Shown one piece after another: positions 8,730 through 17,022 of a stretch of DNA of 44,605 nt; the first letter of the stretch is position 1; every line of letters begins with the position of its first letter. The translations under genes and the position numbers were made by a program. The notes under the pieces are model-generated. The model did not search any database, was not told where the DNA came from, and saw nothing but the letters and a program-made list of their open reading frames with translations. Source of the stretch: Oscillospiraceae bacterium (GTDB lineage: Bacteria; Bacillota; Clostridia; Oscillospirales; JAAYXM01); the NCBI GenBank assembly GCA_017559985.1, contig JAFYPW010000006.1, forward strand, positions 1 to 44,605, written 5' to 3'.

Positions 8730-10484
8730 ATGGCAGAACTTAATGAACTTCAGATTTTGCGCCACTCCGCATCGCACGTTATGGCCCAGGCAGTAAAGAG
8801 ACTTTTCCCCGATGTAAAGCTTGCGATAGGCCCCGCTATTGCAGACGGCTTCTATTATGACTTTGACACAGACAAGCCCTTCACGGCAGAGGACCTCGAA
8901 AACATCGAGGCTGAGATGAAGAAAATCGCAAAGGAAAACCTCAAAATTGAACGTTTTGAGCTTCCGCGCGATGAGGCACTCGAGCTTATGAAGGACGAGC
9001 CGTATAAGGTAGAGCTTATTCGCGAGCTTCCGGAGGGTGAGGTTATCTCATTCTACCGCCAGGGCGAATTCACCGACCTCTGCGCAGGTCCTCACGTCAA
9101 CTATACCTCAAAGATAAAGGCATACAAGCTTCTCAGCGCAACGGGTGCATACTGGCGCGGCGACGAGAAGAACAAGATGTTGCAACGAATTTATGCGACG
9201 GCTTTCCTTTCAAAGGACGAGCTAAACGAATATTTAGAGCAGCGCGAAGAGGCACGCCGCCGCGACCACAACAAGCTTGGACGCGAGCTTGAGCTCTTCA
9301 CGACAAGCGAGGTTATTGGCCAGGGCCTTCCCATCCTTCTTCCGAAGGGTGCACGCATTATCCAGCTCCTCCAGCGCTTTGTTGAGGACGAGGAACAGAA
9401 GCGCGGCTGGCTTCTCACAAAGACTCCGCTTATGGCAAAGAGTGACCTTTATAAAATCTCAGGTCACTGGGACCACTATCAGGACGGTATGTTCATTATG
9501 GGTGACGAGGAGACGGACAAGGAAGTCTTTGCTCTCCGCCCGATGACCTGCCCGTTCCAGTATCAGGCATATTTGAATCGCGGCAGAAGTTACCGCGACC
9601 TTCCGATGCGCCTTAACGAGACCTCAACCCTTTTCAGAAACGAAGCATCGGGCGAGATGCACGGTCTTATCCGCGTCCGCCAGTTCACGATAAGCGAAGG
9701 CCACCTTATGTGTACGCCCGAGCAGCTTGAAGGCGAATTCAAGGGATGCCTCGAACTTGCGATTTATATGCTCAAAACACTCGGCCTTTATGAGGATGTT
9801 TCTTACCGCTTCTCAAAGTGGGATCCCGATGACCGCGAAAAGTATATCGGCACGGAGGAGCAGTGGAACGAGGCACAGGATATGATGGCAAAAATCCTTG
9901 ATCACCTCGAAATCCCCTATAAAGAGGGTATTGGCGAGGCGGCGTTCTACGGTCCGAAGCTCGATATTCAGATCAAGAACGTTTTCGGAAAGGAAGACAC
10001 GCTCATCACAATCCAGATTGACCAGATGCTCGCAGAGAAGTTCGGTATGGAATATGTCGATGCAGACGGCGTGAAAAAGAATCCCTACATTATCCACAGA
10101 ACCTCTATCGGCTGCTACGAGAGAACTCTTGCGCTTCTCATCGAGAAATATGCGGGCGCGTTCCCGGTATGGCTTGCTCCTGTTCAGGTCAAGCTTCTCC
10201 CGATTGCAGACCGCCACTTCGACTATGTATATGAAGTAAAGCGCGCGCTTGAAGCGGCAGGCATCGTCCGCGTTGAGGTTGACGAGCGCAACGAAAAGAT
10301 AGGCTACAAAATCCGCGAGGCACAGCTTGAAAAGGTGCCGTATATGATTGTTGTCGGCGACAAGGACATTGAAAACAACACGGTTTCCGTCCGTGACCGC
10401 CGCGACGGCGACATCGGCTCGATGTCGGTTTCGGACTTCGTTGCAAAAATCTGCGAAGAAGTTGCAAACAAGACAATTAAATAG
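8730..10484 (+). CDS. thrS: Threonyl-tRNA synthetase (TGS-less form)
   Basis: 584-residue class II synthetase that charges tRNA-Thr. The ATG at 8730 follows AAAGGA and is downstream of the T-box terminator; the frame is open into the terminator but cannot start there. The protein begins directly in the editing domain: H12-x3-H16 in HSASHVMAQ and C118-x3-H122 in LCAGPHV are the editing-site residues. It lacks the roughly 60-residue N-terminal TGS domain of the usual 640-residue ThrRS. The catalytic core keeps the zinc Cys (MTCPF), a His in SEGHLMC and the His-Arg of IHRTSIG. However, the common FTQDDAH is FTISEGH and the usual QLDF-type strand reads IQIDQ, marking a divergent ThrRS subgroup. 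A C-terminal anticodon-binding domain is present (about 485-584). Confidence 0.95.
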   Translation: MAELNELQILRHSASHVMAQAVKRLFPDVKLAIGPAIADGFYYDFDTDKPFTAEDLENIEAEMKKIAKENLKIERFELPRDEALELMKDEPYKVELIRELPEGEVISFYRQGEFTDLCAGPHVNYTSKIKAYKLLSATGAYWRGDEKNKMLQRIYATAFLSKDELNEYLEQREEARRRDHNKLGRELELFTTSEVIGQGLPILLPKGARIIQLLQRFVEDEEQKRGWLLTKTPLMAKSDLYKISGHWDHYQDGMFIMGDEETDKEVFALRPMTCPFQYQAYLNRGRSYRDLPMRLNETSTLFRNEASGEMHGLIRVRQFTISEGHLMCTPEQLEGEFKGCLELAIYMLKTLGLYEDVSYRFSKWDPDDREKYIGTEEQWNEAQDMMAKILDHLEIPYKEGIGEAAFYGPKLDIQIKNVFGKEDTLITIQIDQMLAEKFGMEYVDADGVKKNPYIIHRTSIGCYERTLALLIEKYAGAFPVWLAPVQVKLLPIADRHFDYVYEVKRALEAAGIVRVEVDERNEKIGYKIREAQLEKVPYMIVVGDKDIENNTVSVRDRRDGDIGSMSVSDFVAKICEEVANKTIK

Positions 10485-10494
10485 AAGTATACAC

Positions 10495-10534
10495 AAAAAA
10501 CAGCTTTGGGAAAACCCAAAGCTGTTTTTTTATT
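10495..10534. terminator. Bidirectional terminator between thrS and the 188-residue gene
   Basis: Stem AAAAAACAGCTTTGGG / CCCAAAGCTGTTTTTT with a 4-base AAAA loop (10511-10514), flanked by A and T runs so that it can serve both converging genes. The stop codon of the minus-strand gene (10530-10532) lies in the T run. Confidence 0.93.
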
Positions 10535-11096
10535 CTTTCGCTCTTTGTACGTTGCTTTTATATCTGTGCCAGAAGGTTTTTACCCGAGAGAGCTCTTCGG
10601 TCGTAAAACGCGACCTTGCAAGACGTGCCGCGTCTCTTATCTCAATCGCGGTGAATCCGCCTTTTGCATATCCCATAAGCGTGCTTATATCAGCTGCGGT
10701 AAGCCGCGAGCTTATAAGTTTTGCTATTGCTTCCTTATCCTCGCGTGAGATGCTTCCCGTGACCTTCTCTGCCGCTTGCTTTACCACATCCTTTGTCTGC
10801 GATGGGGTCTGCGGTTTTGAGGCGGGCTTTTTCTGCTGTTCGGGCTTTCCCTCTTCCGTCGGGGTCTCCGCCTCGGGCAAGGGCTCATCCTCCGGCTCTG
10901 CTATAATTTCTTCAAGCTCGGAAAGAGTAACCTCGCCTTCGGAGAGCATTGTGTTTATCTGTTCGGAAACAATTTTATTCATCGCCGTGTTTCCGACGAG
11001 GTAAAGAGCCTGGCGATAACCGAAATATCCGACGGCGGTAAGAACCAGAAGCGCAGCCACCCAGATTATAAGCTTTTTCTTTGTTTTCTTTTTCAT
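10530..11096 (-). CDS. Membrane-anchored protein of unknown function
   Basis: 188-residue protein I do not recognise. It has a lysine-rich start (MKKKTKKK), a single transmembrane helix at about residues 9-27, and then an extracytoplasmic part. Residues about 55-95 form a Glu/Pro/Lys/Gln/Thr-rich linker. The C-terminal 80 residues are predicted helical and weakly repetitive: KEAIAKLISSRLTAADISTL, then EIRDAARLARSRFTTEELSR. This suggests a small all-alpha domain held away from the membrane. It lies 98 bases downstream of the SLH gene on the same strand, past a hairpin, and ends at the bidirectional terminator. A GAGAAACA-ATG context gives a modest ribosome site. It could be a minor member of the surface operon or an independent gene. 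Confidence 0.7.
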   Translation of the reverse strand: MKKKTKKKLIIWVAALLVLTAVGYFGYRQALYLVGNTAMNKIVSEQINTMLSEGEVTLSELEEIIAEPEDEPLPEAETPTEEGKPEQQKKPASKPQTPSQTKDVVKQAAEKVTGSISREDKEAIAKLISSRLTAADISTLMGYAKGGFTAIEIRDAARLARSRFTTEELSRVKTFWHRYKSNVQRAKE

Positions 11097-11118
11097 TGTT
11101 TCTCCTTTTTATATTATA

Positions 11119-11148
11119 CAAGCGTCCGCGTATAAGCACGGACGCTTG
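11119..11148 (-). terminator. Hairpin after the SLH gene (possible weak terminator)
   Basis: Perfect 10-bp stem CAAGCGTCCG / CGGACGCTTG with a 10-base loop between the SLH gene and the 188-residue gene. On the minus strand it is followed by TATAATATAAAAAGG rather than a clean U run, so termination may be partial. Confidence 0.55.
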
Positions 11149-11194
11149 CAGAAACAAGTTAAATCAAGTATTTGGGAAATTCGCTATTGGAGGC

Positions 11195-12730
11195 CTACGG
11201 GCGCGAAGCGCTGCCGCCGCCTGAGAGACCAAACTCGGGAACTATCATAACGATTGTGTATTCTGTTCCACCGATTTTTCCTGTGAACGAAACTTCTGTC
11301 CAGTCAGAAACCTCAATTCCTCTTCCCTCGAAGATGGGTCTGAAATTATCCTGGATGTAGAACGCATATGCTGTCTCAACGGTCTCGGAAAGGTTTCCGA
11401 TTGTGAACTCTTCGTTGATGACAAACTCGCCTTCTTCTACGGTATAGTCAATTCCGATAAGGTCTGCTATTGCACCGCTTGTAGAGTTTACCATTTCTGC
11501 AAGGATGACAGAAACAGACTTTTCAACGTTTGTATTGAACGAGAGCTCATCAAAGTAGTCAGAGCCGCAGTTCACGTTCTTGTTTGCCTTGACGTAGAGG
11601 TTTTTAAGCACGGTAGCCGGATCGCTGAGACCTGAAAGGTCAAACGTGATTACCTTTCCTTCGATATCTGCAGGAACCTTTGTTTCGGAATCGCCGTATG
11701 AAATGTATGTCTTTGTTTCATCAAGCGTGAGGCTGCCGGACGGGAGTGATCCGCCGCCACCGCCGCCTGTTACCGGCTTGTCTTCTTCTTTGTCATCGGG
11801 CTCAACAGGTGTGTCAGGTTTCTGCGGGTTTTCGTTGTAGTCCTCGGGGCGGACAATCTGCATGTTTGATCCTGCCGGAATCTTTGCTTCGCCGCCGCGG
11901 ATAACAACTCTTCCTGTAACCGTAACGCCTGAAAGGTCAACCTCTGCTTTTCCGAGACCATCTACGATGTAGAGGTCGCCGTTGATTGTAACACCGTTAA
12001 GGTTGACTGATGCATCGCTCAAAATAACGCTGCCTTCGATTGTGCGGCCGCTGTAATCAACGCCGCTCTTTAAGAAGTAGCAGACAATGCGGTCGAGAAG
12101 TGCTGCCATTTCAGCACGTGTTACGTTGTCGCTCGGGCGAAGAGTGTTTGTGCTGTCGCCGAGAACGACCTTTGCATCAATAAGAGCATTTGTTGCATAC
12201 TCTGCCCATGAAGAAAGCTTTGCTTCATCGCTGAAAGATGCTGATGCATCTGCTGTCTTCGGGACGAAGAGGAATGTGCGTGCGAGCACTGCAAATGTCT
12301 GCTCACGTGTGATCGGAGAGTTCGGCATCATCTTGTTGCCGCTGCCGTTGATGAAGTTTGCTGCAACGCCGGACGAGATATAGTCGTAATACCATGAGCC
12401 GGAAGAGACGTCAACAAAAGCGGAAACGTCTGCTTTGATGTTATGTGCATCAAGGACGCGGACCATCATAGCAACCATCTCTGCGCGTGTGAGGGAATCG
12501 TCCGGACGGAGCTTATCCTCGTGTCCGTTCATAATTCCGTTGTTGACAGCACAGTTAAGACCCTGATACTTCCAGCTGTCTGCGCTCGGTGCGTCAACAA
12601 AGCTTTCGAGTCTGTCGTCGTCGTGGTGGACGGACAGTTCCACAGCTTCTGCTTCTGCTGCAAGTGCAAAGCCTGCAAGCATTGCAACTGAAATGAGAGC
12701 AACGAGCATTACCTTTAATGTTCTTTTCAT
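11195..12730 (-). CDS. S-layer homology (SLH) domain surface protein
   Basis: 511-residue secreted protein with a clear signal peptide (about 1-24, ending FALA). Three SLH domains follow, at about 44-97, 105-160 and 166-220. Each carries the TRAE/TREQ-type motif (LTRAEMVAMM, ITREQTFAVL, VTRAEMAALL). SLH domains normally bind pyruvylated secondary cell-wall polysaccharide. Residues about 225-285 have alternating Gly/Val/Ile strands (VNLNGVTINGDLYI, LSGVTVTGRVVI) like a short beta-solenoid. An acidic Pro-rich linker with a TGGGGGG run leads to a C-terminal domain (about 335-511) I cannot assign. It begins 25 bases after cpsB with a GGAAGGTG ribosome site, so it is probably co-transcribed with the tyrosine-kinase genes. 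Likely S-layer or sheath component. Confidence 0.88.
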   Translation of the reverse strand: MKRTLKVMLVALISVAMLAGFALAAEAEAVELSVHHDDDRLESFVDAPSADSWKYQGLNCAVNNGIMNGHEDKLRPDDSLTRAEMVAMMVRVLDAHNIKADVSAFVDVSSGSWYYDYISSGVAANFINGSGNKMMPNSPITREQTFAVLARTFLFVPKTADASASFSDEAKLSSWAEYATNALIDAKVVLGDSTNTLRPSDNVTRAEMAALLDRIVCYFLKSGVDYSGRTIEGSVILSDASVNLNGVTINGDLYIVDGLGKAEVDLSGVTVTGRVVIRGGEAKIPAGSNMQIVRPEDYNENPQKPDTPVEPDDKEEDKPVTGGGGGGSLPSGSLTLDETKTYISYGDSETKVPADIEGKVITFDLSGLSDPATVLKNLYVKANKNVNCGSDYFDELSFNTNVEKSVSVILAEMVNSTSGAIADLIGIDYTVEEGEFVINEEFTIGNLSETVETAYAFYIQDNFRPIFEGRGIEVSDWTEVSFTGKIGGTEYTIVMIVPEFGLSGGGSASRP

Positions 12731-12755
12731 CTGAAAACACCTTCCCTTTTAAAGT

Positions 12756-13442
12756 TTACTTATTTTCACTCTTTGCGAGTATTTTCTTTGCATTGTTTGT
12801 CATTTCCGCCATAAGCGGACCGCCTATTTTTTTTACGGCATATGCGAAATCTTTATATGAAAGGTTTCCGTCGCCGTGAACGTCACTGCCGAGCAGATGC
12901 ACGGCATCGTCGCCAATCAGTTCGAGATAGTAGTTTCTTCTTCGCCTTGTGTCCAGAAACGCGGAGGCATTTATCTGAACATCCATATTGAGGTTTAAAA
13001 TCTTATCGCGGCCGATATGAGAATATCTGTCTATATGCGCGCATATGGGGCGAAGCCGCCGCTCTCTTGCTATTTCCGTAACCGCGTCATATATCCAGTA
13101 CGGCCATGGCTCATTCGGAAATTCTAGCAGGATGTAGTTCGTTCCCTCAATGCAGAGCTTCGGAAGCTCAGGGAGCTTTTCTATTCCGAGTGATATCTGA
13201 ACCTCTGCCGCCTTTATTATCTTTATGTCTCCGTTATAGTTTGACATAAGCTCATTATATGCGGCTTCCCGTTTTTCAAGAAACTCTTCAACGCTTCTCT
13301 CGCGCGCGTAATAGTGCGGTGTTGCAACTATTGTTGAAATTCCTGCGCGCGCGGCGTTTTCAAGCTGTGCAAGGGAATTGGGGATGCCGTCGGAGCCGTG
13401 GTCGGCATTCGGCAATATGTGCGCGTGAAAATCTATATACAT
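12756..13442 (-). CDS. cpsB: CpsB/YwqE-type PHP tyrosine-protein phosphatase
   Basis: 228-residue metal-dependent phosphatase of the PHP family that dephosphorylates the BY-kinase CpsD and so regulates polysaccharide assembly. It starts MYIDFHAHILPNADHGSDG with the HxH motif, followed by ATPHYY and LEFPNEPWPYWI. Later metal ligands appear in CAHIDRY and LGSDVHGDGN. It follows cpsD by 20 bases and precedes the SLH gene by 25. The symbol is by family analogy. Confidence 0.9.
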   Translation of the reverse strand: MYIDFHAHILPNADHGSDGIPNSLAQLENAARAGISTIVATPHYYARERSVEEFLEKREAAYNELMSNYNGDIKIIKAAEVQISLGIEKLPELPKLCIEGTNYILLEFPNEPWPYWIYDAVTEIARERRLRPICAHIDRYSHIGRDKILNLNMDVQINASAFLDTRRRRNYYLELIGDDAVHLLGSDVHGDGNLSYKDFAYAVKKIGGPLMAEMTNNAKKILAKSENK

Positions 13443-13462
13443 AAATGATTACCACCTTGCGG

Positions 13463-14224
13463 CTATTCCTTTGACGGAAGGCTGTATCCGTATGTGTAGC
13501 CGTAGCGCGCCTTATATTTGCGGCGATATCTGTACTGCGAGAAGAGCGAATCTCCCACAGAATCGTTTACGATAAAACCTAAAACCTTTGCACTTACTCT
13601 TTCAAGGTTCTCTATCGACTGTTTTACAACCTCGATGAGTGTTTCATTCTCGCGGACAATAAAGACTATACCGTCGAGCTTGCTTGCGATAATTGCAAGG
13701 TCGGTTACAACGTGAATCGGAGGAGTGTCAATAAAGATATAGTCATACTCATCTTTGAGCTTTTCCAGAATCCCGTCAAGCGCGGAAGACATAAGGAGCT
13801 CAGGCGGGCTTGGCGGAATTGTTCCTACCGGAAGCACGTATAAGTTATCATACTCCGTCTTTGAGATGGGAAGCTCTTTGGTGAAGTTTCCCAGCCTGTC
13901 TGAAAGACCGGGAGAAGACGGGATTTCAAAATACCTGTGCACACGGGGCTTTCTCATATCCATATCGATTATGAGAGTTTTATTGCCTGTCTGGGCAAAA
14001 GCAATTCCCATATTGAGGCAGGTTGTTGTTTTTCCCTCGTTTGCCATTGCGCTTGTGAACGCAACAACCTTCTTGTTTTCCGAGAGCATGAACATAAGGT
14101 TTGTTCTCATTGATTTATATGCCTCGGTTATTATAAACGGACTGTCTTCGCTTAAAAGCTCACTCTTTACATATGAGCTTATTCTTTTCTTTTTAAGTTT
14201 TATTTTAAAGTTGAGAAATGACAT
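13463..14224 (-). CDS. cpsD: CpsD/YwqD-type bacterial tyrosine kinase
   Basis: 253-residue BY-kinase. P-loop motifs: Walker A SAMANEGKTTT, Walker A' TLIIDMDMRKPR and Walker B YIFIDTPPIHVVTD. A C-terminal tyrosine cluster (seven Tyr in about 17 residues, spaced as YRYRRKY and YGYTYGY) is the usual autophosphorylation tail. The kinase acts at the membrane with its activator, the Wzz-like protein encoded immediately upstream, whose stop overlaps this ATG by one base (TGATG). CpsB follows as the cognate phosphatase. Confidence 0.93.
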   Translation of the reverse strand: MSFLNFKIKLKKKRISSYVKSELLSEDSPFIITEAYKSMRTNLMFMLSENKKVVAFTSAMANEGKTTTCLNMGIAFAQTGNKTLIIDMDMRKPRVHRYFEIPSSPGLSDRLGNFTKELPISKTEYDNLYVLPVGTIPPSPPELLMSSALDGILEKLKDEYDYIFIDTPPIHVVTDLAIIASKLDGIVFIVRENETLIEVVKQSIENLERVSAKVLGFIVNDSVGDSLFSQYRYRRKYKARYGYTYGYSLPSKE

Positions 14225-14952
14225 CAGCTGACCCTCCTTTTGCCACGGCGATGCTTTTTACCTGTGCCGGAAACAGTTTTTTCGGCAAGCTTGAAGGACG
14301 GTATCATACCGATAATCGGCAGGTCAAAATTTTCGACAAGAACAAACTCGTCTTTGACGCGGGTGTCAAATATCTGAAGAAGCAGAATTACGAAAACCGC
14401 AAGCATTGCACCGAGCATCGCACCGATAACCGTGTTCTTGGGAATGTTCGGCGACGAGGGAGAAAGGGGAAGTGTCGCATAGTCGATAACAGAAACTGCA
14501 CCGGCATTCATAACACGCTTTATCTCACTCGGGGCTACTTTAAGAATTGTGTCTGCTATAATCTGCGCTTCCATCGGGTCTGAATGTGTGACGGTAATGC
14601 GGAAAACCTCGGTGTTTGAAACAGACTGTGCCGAGATCATATTTTTTATCTCTTTTGAGGAATAATCAAGCCCGGACTGCTCCGCAACCTTGTCAAGAAC
14701 CGTGCGGCTGTTCAAAATAACAACGCAGGTATCAAGAATGTCACGCGAAACGGCAACGTCGCTCGTTGTAACAATTGACGACTTTCTCTCCGACATATTT
14801 GAAACGTAAAGAAGAGTCTGAGAGGTATACATCGGCGTTATTAACAAGAGGTTTGTGAGAAAAAAGAGAATGCCGCTGACTGCCATCGCAGTAATAATTA
14901 TCCATATTTTAGAAAACAGAACCGATATGGTCTTTTTTAAATCCAGCTCCAT
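14224..14952 (-). CDS. cpsC: CpsC/Wzz-type chain-length regulator, BY-kinase activator
   Basis: 242-residue inner-membrane protein with two transmembrane helices (about 17-38 and 172-194) around an extracytoplasmic domain, the Wzz/polysaccharide co-polymerase topology. The Pro-rich segment LPLSPSSPNIPKN before the second helix is typical of the family. A short basic cytoplasmic tail (KKHRRGKRR) follows. It activates and localises CpsD and influences polymer length. It has its own promoter (14991-15018) and a GGAAGG ribosome site. Confidence 0.9.
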   Translation of the reverse strand: MELDLKKTISVLFSKIWIIITAMAVSGILFFLTNLLLITPMYTSQTLLYVSNMSERKSSIVTTSDVAVSRDILDTCVVILNSRTVLDKVAEQSGLDYSSKEIKNMISAQSVSNTEVFRITVTHSDPMEAQIIADTILKVAPSEIKRVMNAGAVSVIDYATLPLSPSSPNIPKNTVIGAMLGAMLAVFVILLLQIFDTRVKDEFVLVENFDLPIIGMIPSFKLAEKTVSGTGKKHRRGKRRVS

Positions 14953-14990
14953 TGAAAACTTCCTTCCAGCTTTTGTTTCTGTAATAAAAA

Positions 14991-15018
14991 ATTATATCAT
15001 ATTTCCCGAAAAAATCAA
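14991..15018 (-). promoter_or_regulatory. Promoter upstream of cpsC
   Basis: Minus strand TTGATT (15013-15018), 16-base spacer, TATAAT (14991-14996). It would drive cpsC-cpsD-cpsB-SLH independently of the upstream dehydratase gene. Confidence 0.75.
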
Positions 15019-15034
15019 TGCTTTTTGGAAAAAA

Positions 15035-16915
15035 TTAAACGAGTTCTTCAAAAGCATTTACATCACTTCCGCGGAGTACGCTCTCTTTGAAATCTATGCC
15101 TATAACATTGAACAGCGCCTCTTTGAGCTTTTCTTCTCCGCAGTCGACGCCGAGAAGTTCATACAGCTCCTCTATATCGCCGTCAAGACTTTCGGAAAGC
15201 GCTTCGGGGTGCATGACAAAAATTTTGTCGTGTTGGGTTTTTGTGCACTTTTCAGAGTCAAGCTTTAACTCTTCAAACATCTTCTCACCGGGGCGGAGTC
15301 CCGTAAACTCGATTTCAATGTCTTCGTGGGGGCGAAGTCCCGCAAGCTCAATCATATTGCAGGCAAGGTCATAGATGCTGACGGGCTGGCCCATATCAAG
15401 AACAAAGGTTTCTCCATTTTTTGCCGTAATTCCGGCGTTGAGCACAAGCGAAACGGCTTCCGGTATCGTCATAAAGTAGCGCATAATGTCGCGATGAGTT
15501 ACCGTGACGGGGCCGCCCTGCTCTATCTGCTTCTGAAAAATCGGTATGACGCTGCCGTTTGAGCCGAGAACGTTTCCGAATCTTACCGCACTCAACACGC
15601 AACCGAAACCGTTGTATTTCTGGACGAGAAGCTCGGCGGCACGCTTTGTCGCGCCCATAACGTTTGTGGGATTGACTGCCTTGTCCGTGGAGATGAGAAC
15701 AAACCGTTCTGTTTTGTTTTCGATGCAACACTCTATCGTGTTCTTCGTTCCGAACACGTTGTTCTTAACCGCTTCAAACGGATTGTCCTCCATAAGCGGG
15801 ACGTGCTTGTGCGCAGCGGCGTGGAAAACAACGTCAAACTTATGACGCGCAAAGAGATAGTTCATCCTCTCTTTATCACGCACACTTCCCACCCTCACGC
15901 AGAAGCGCTCTTCCGGATATTTTCCAAGAAGGTCATTTCGCAAAAAGAAAAGACCGTTTTCGTTTATATCCATAACAACAAGGTATTTACAGCCGTATTC
16001 AAGAACCTGGCGGCAGATTTCCGAGCCGATGCTCCCCGCACCGCCCGTAACGAGAACTGTCTTTCCGCGTATATATTCGCGCACAGCGTTCATGTCTGTT
16101 TTTATTGAATCACGGAAAAGAAGATCTTCTATCGAAAGGTTTTTAAGCGACTTTTTTGAGCCGCGGATAAACTCGTGAAAATCGATGGGGTTTCCGAAAA
16201 ATTTAACAGCAAGCCCTGTTCTTCTGCACTTTTCAAAAATTTCCTTCAATTCGCCTGCTGTCGCAGACGGGATAGCTATGATTATTTCCTCCGCATCAAC
16301 CTTTTTTGCAACCGAGACCGCGTCGGATATTTCCCCGCAGACGCGAACGCCCGATATCTTCATTCCCTGCTTTGCGGGGTCGTCGTCAACAACTGCGACG
16401 GGAAAGCTTTCCATTCCCCGGCTTGTCATAAGCATCTGGACAAGCATGCTTCCTGCTCTTCCCGCGCCGACTATAAGTGCTCTCCTTGCCTTTGTCTTTG
16501 TTGCACGAAGAGATGAATTGTAAAACCTTATACCTATTTCCGCAGAAATAAGGACCATTTCAAGGACGAAAAACAGCACCATAAAAATCAGCAGGATGCT
16601 CATGGAAATATTGAACTTGAATATTTCATGCAGAACAATCGTGAGAACTACCGAGCAGACACAGGAAATGCCCTTCCAGAAAACATCACGCGCGGAAAAG
16701 GTATTCTGGAGAGAGGTGTATCTTCCAAAGATGACTCCGAAAAGAATTACCGAAGCGACAAGCGCTATAAAGAAAGGTGCATTCCCCGCCATAATATATC
16801 CTTTCGCCGAGGAAAACTCCATATCAAAGCGAAGAAGCACTGCAAAAAAGACAGCAACTGCCGCACAAAAAACATCAAGCAGAAAATATGTAATTTTTCG
16901 CAAATTGATGCGCAT
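15035..16915 (-). CDS. CapD/FlaA1-like membrane nucleotide-sugar 4,6-dehydratase
   Basis: 626-residue polysaccharide-biosynthesis protein. The N terminus has four transmembrane helices (about 8-130). A first Rossmann segment follows (VGAGRAGS at 149-156), then an extended SDR catalytic domain with GGAGSIG at 291-297. The active-site stretch STDKAVNPTNVMGATKR has Met in place of the SDR Tyr, as in the WbpM/PglF/CapD 4,6-dehydratases that act on UDP-N-acetylhexosamines. It probably makes a UDP-4-keto-6-deoxy sugar for surface glycan. It lies 82 bases upstream of cpsC with its own promoter. No glycosyltransferases or flippase are adjacent. Confidence 0.9.
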   Translation of the reverse strand: MRINLRKITYFLLDVFCAAVAVFFAVLLRFDMEFSSAKGYIMAGNAPFFIALVASVILFGVIFGRYTSLQNTFSARDVFWKGISCVCSVVLTIVLHEIFKFNISMSILLIFMVLFFVLEMVLISAEIGIRFYNSSLRATKTKARRALIVGAGRAGSMLVQMLMTSRGMESFPVAVVDDDPAKQGMKISGVRVCGEISDAVSVAKKVDAEEIIIAIPSATAGELKEIFEKCRRTGLAVKFFGNPIDFHEFIRGSKKSLKNLSIEDLLFRDSIKTDMNAVREYIRGKTVLVTGGAGSIGSEICRQVLEYGCKYLVVMDINENGLFFLRNDLLGKYPEERFCVRVGSVRDKERMNYLFARHKFDVVFHAAAHKHVPLMEDNPFEAVKNNVFGTKNTIECCIENKTERFVLISTDKAVNPTNVMGATKRAAELLVQKYNGFGCVLSAVRFGNVLGSNGSVIPIFQKQIEQGGPVTVTHRDIMRYFMTIPEAVSLVLNAGITAKNGETFVLDMGQPVSIYDLACNMIELAGLRPHEDIEIEFTGLRPGEKMFEELKLDSEKCTKTQHDKIFVMHPEALSESLDGDIEELYELLGVDCGEEKLKEALFNVIGIDFKESVLRGSDVNAFEELV

Positions 16916-16953
16916 TCTGCATATTCCCCCTATAATAATCGTTAGTTAATATT

Positions 16954-16982
16954 ATTTTAACACCTTCTCATACTTTTGTAAA
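16954..16982 (-). promoter_or_regulatory. Promoter of the CapD-like gene
   Basis: Minus strand TTTACA (16977-16982), 17-base spacer, TAAAAT (16954-16959). A GGGGG ribosome site lies ten bases before the ATG. Confidence 0.7.
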
Positions 16983-16986
16983 GAAA

Positions 16987-17018
16987 AAAACCCAAAAACA
17001 GAAATGTTTCCGGGTTTT
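16987..17018 (-). terminator. Terminator of the hrcA-grpE-dnaK-dnaJ operon
   Basis: On the minus strand AAAACCCGGAAACA pairs with TGTTTTTGGGTTTT around a TTTC loop, followed by a T run. It sits just after the dnaJ stop and abuts the next promoter. Confidence 0.8.
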
Positions 17019-17022
17019 CCAT

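Noticed and set aside
9813-10496. 227-codon open frame antisense to thrS
   Set aside because: Lies wholly opposite a strongly recognised gene, has no family resemblance or ribosome site, and arises from codon bias on the other strand. The same reasoning removes the long antisense frames at 33922-34662 and 43341-43961.
11111-11120. TATAAT on the minus strand as a promoter for the 188-residue gene
   Set aside because: No matching -35 at 16-18 bases, it abuts the hairpin stem, and it would leave almost no leader before the ribosome site.
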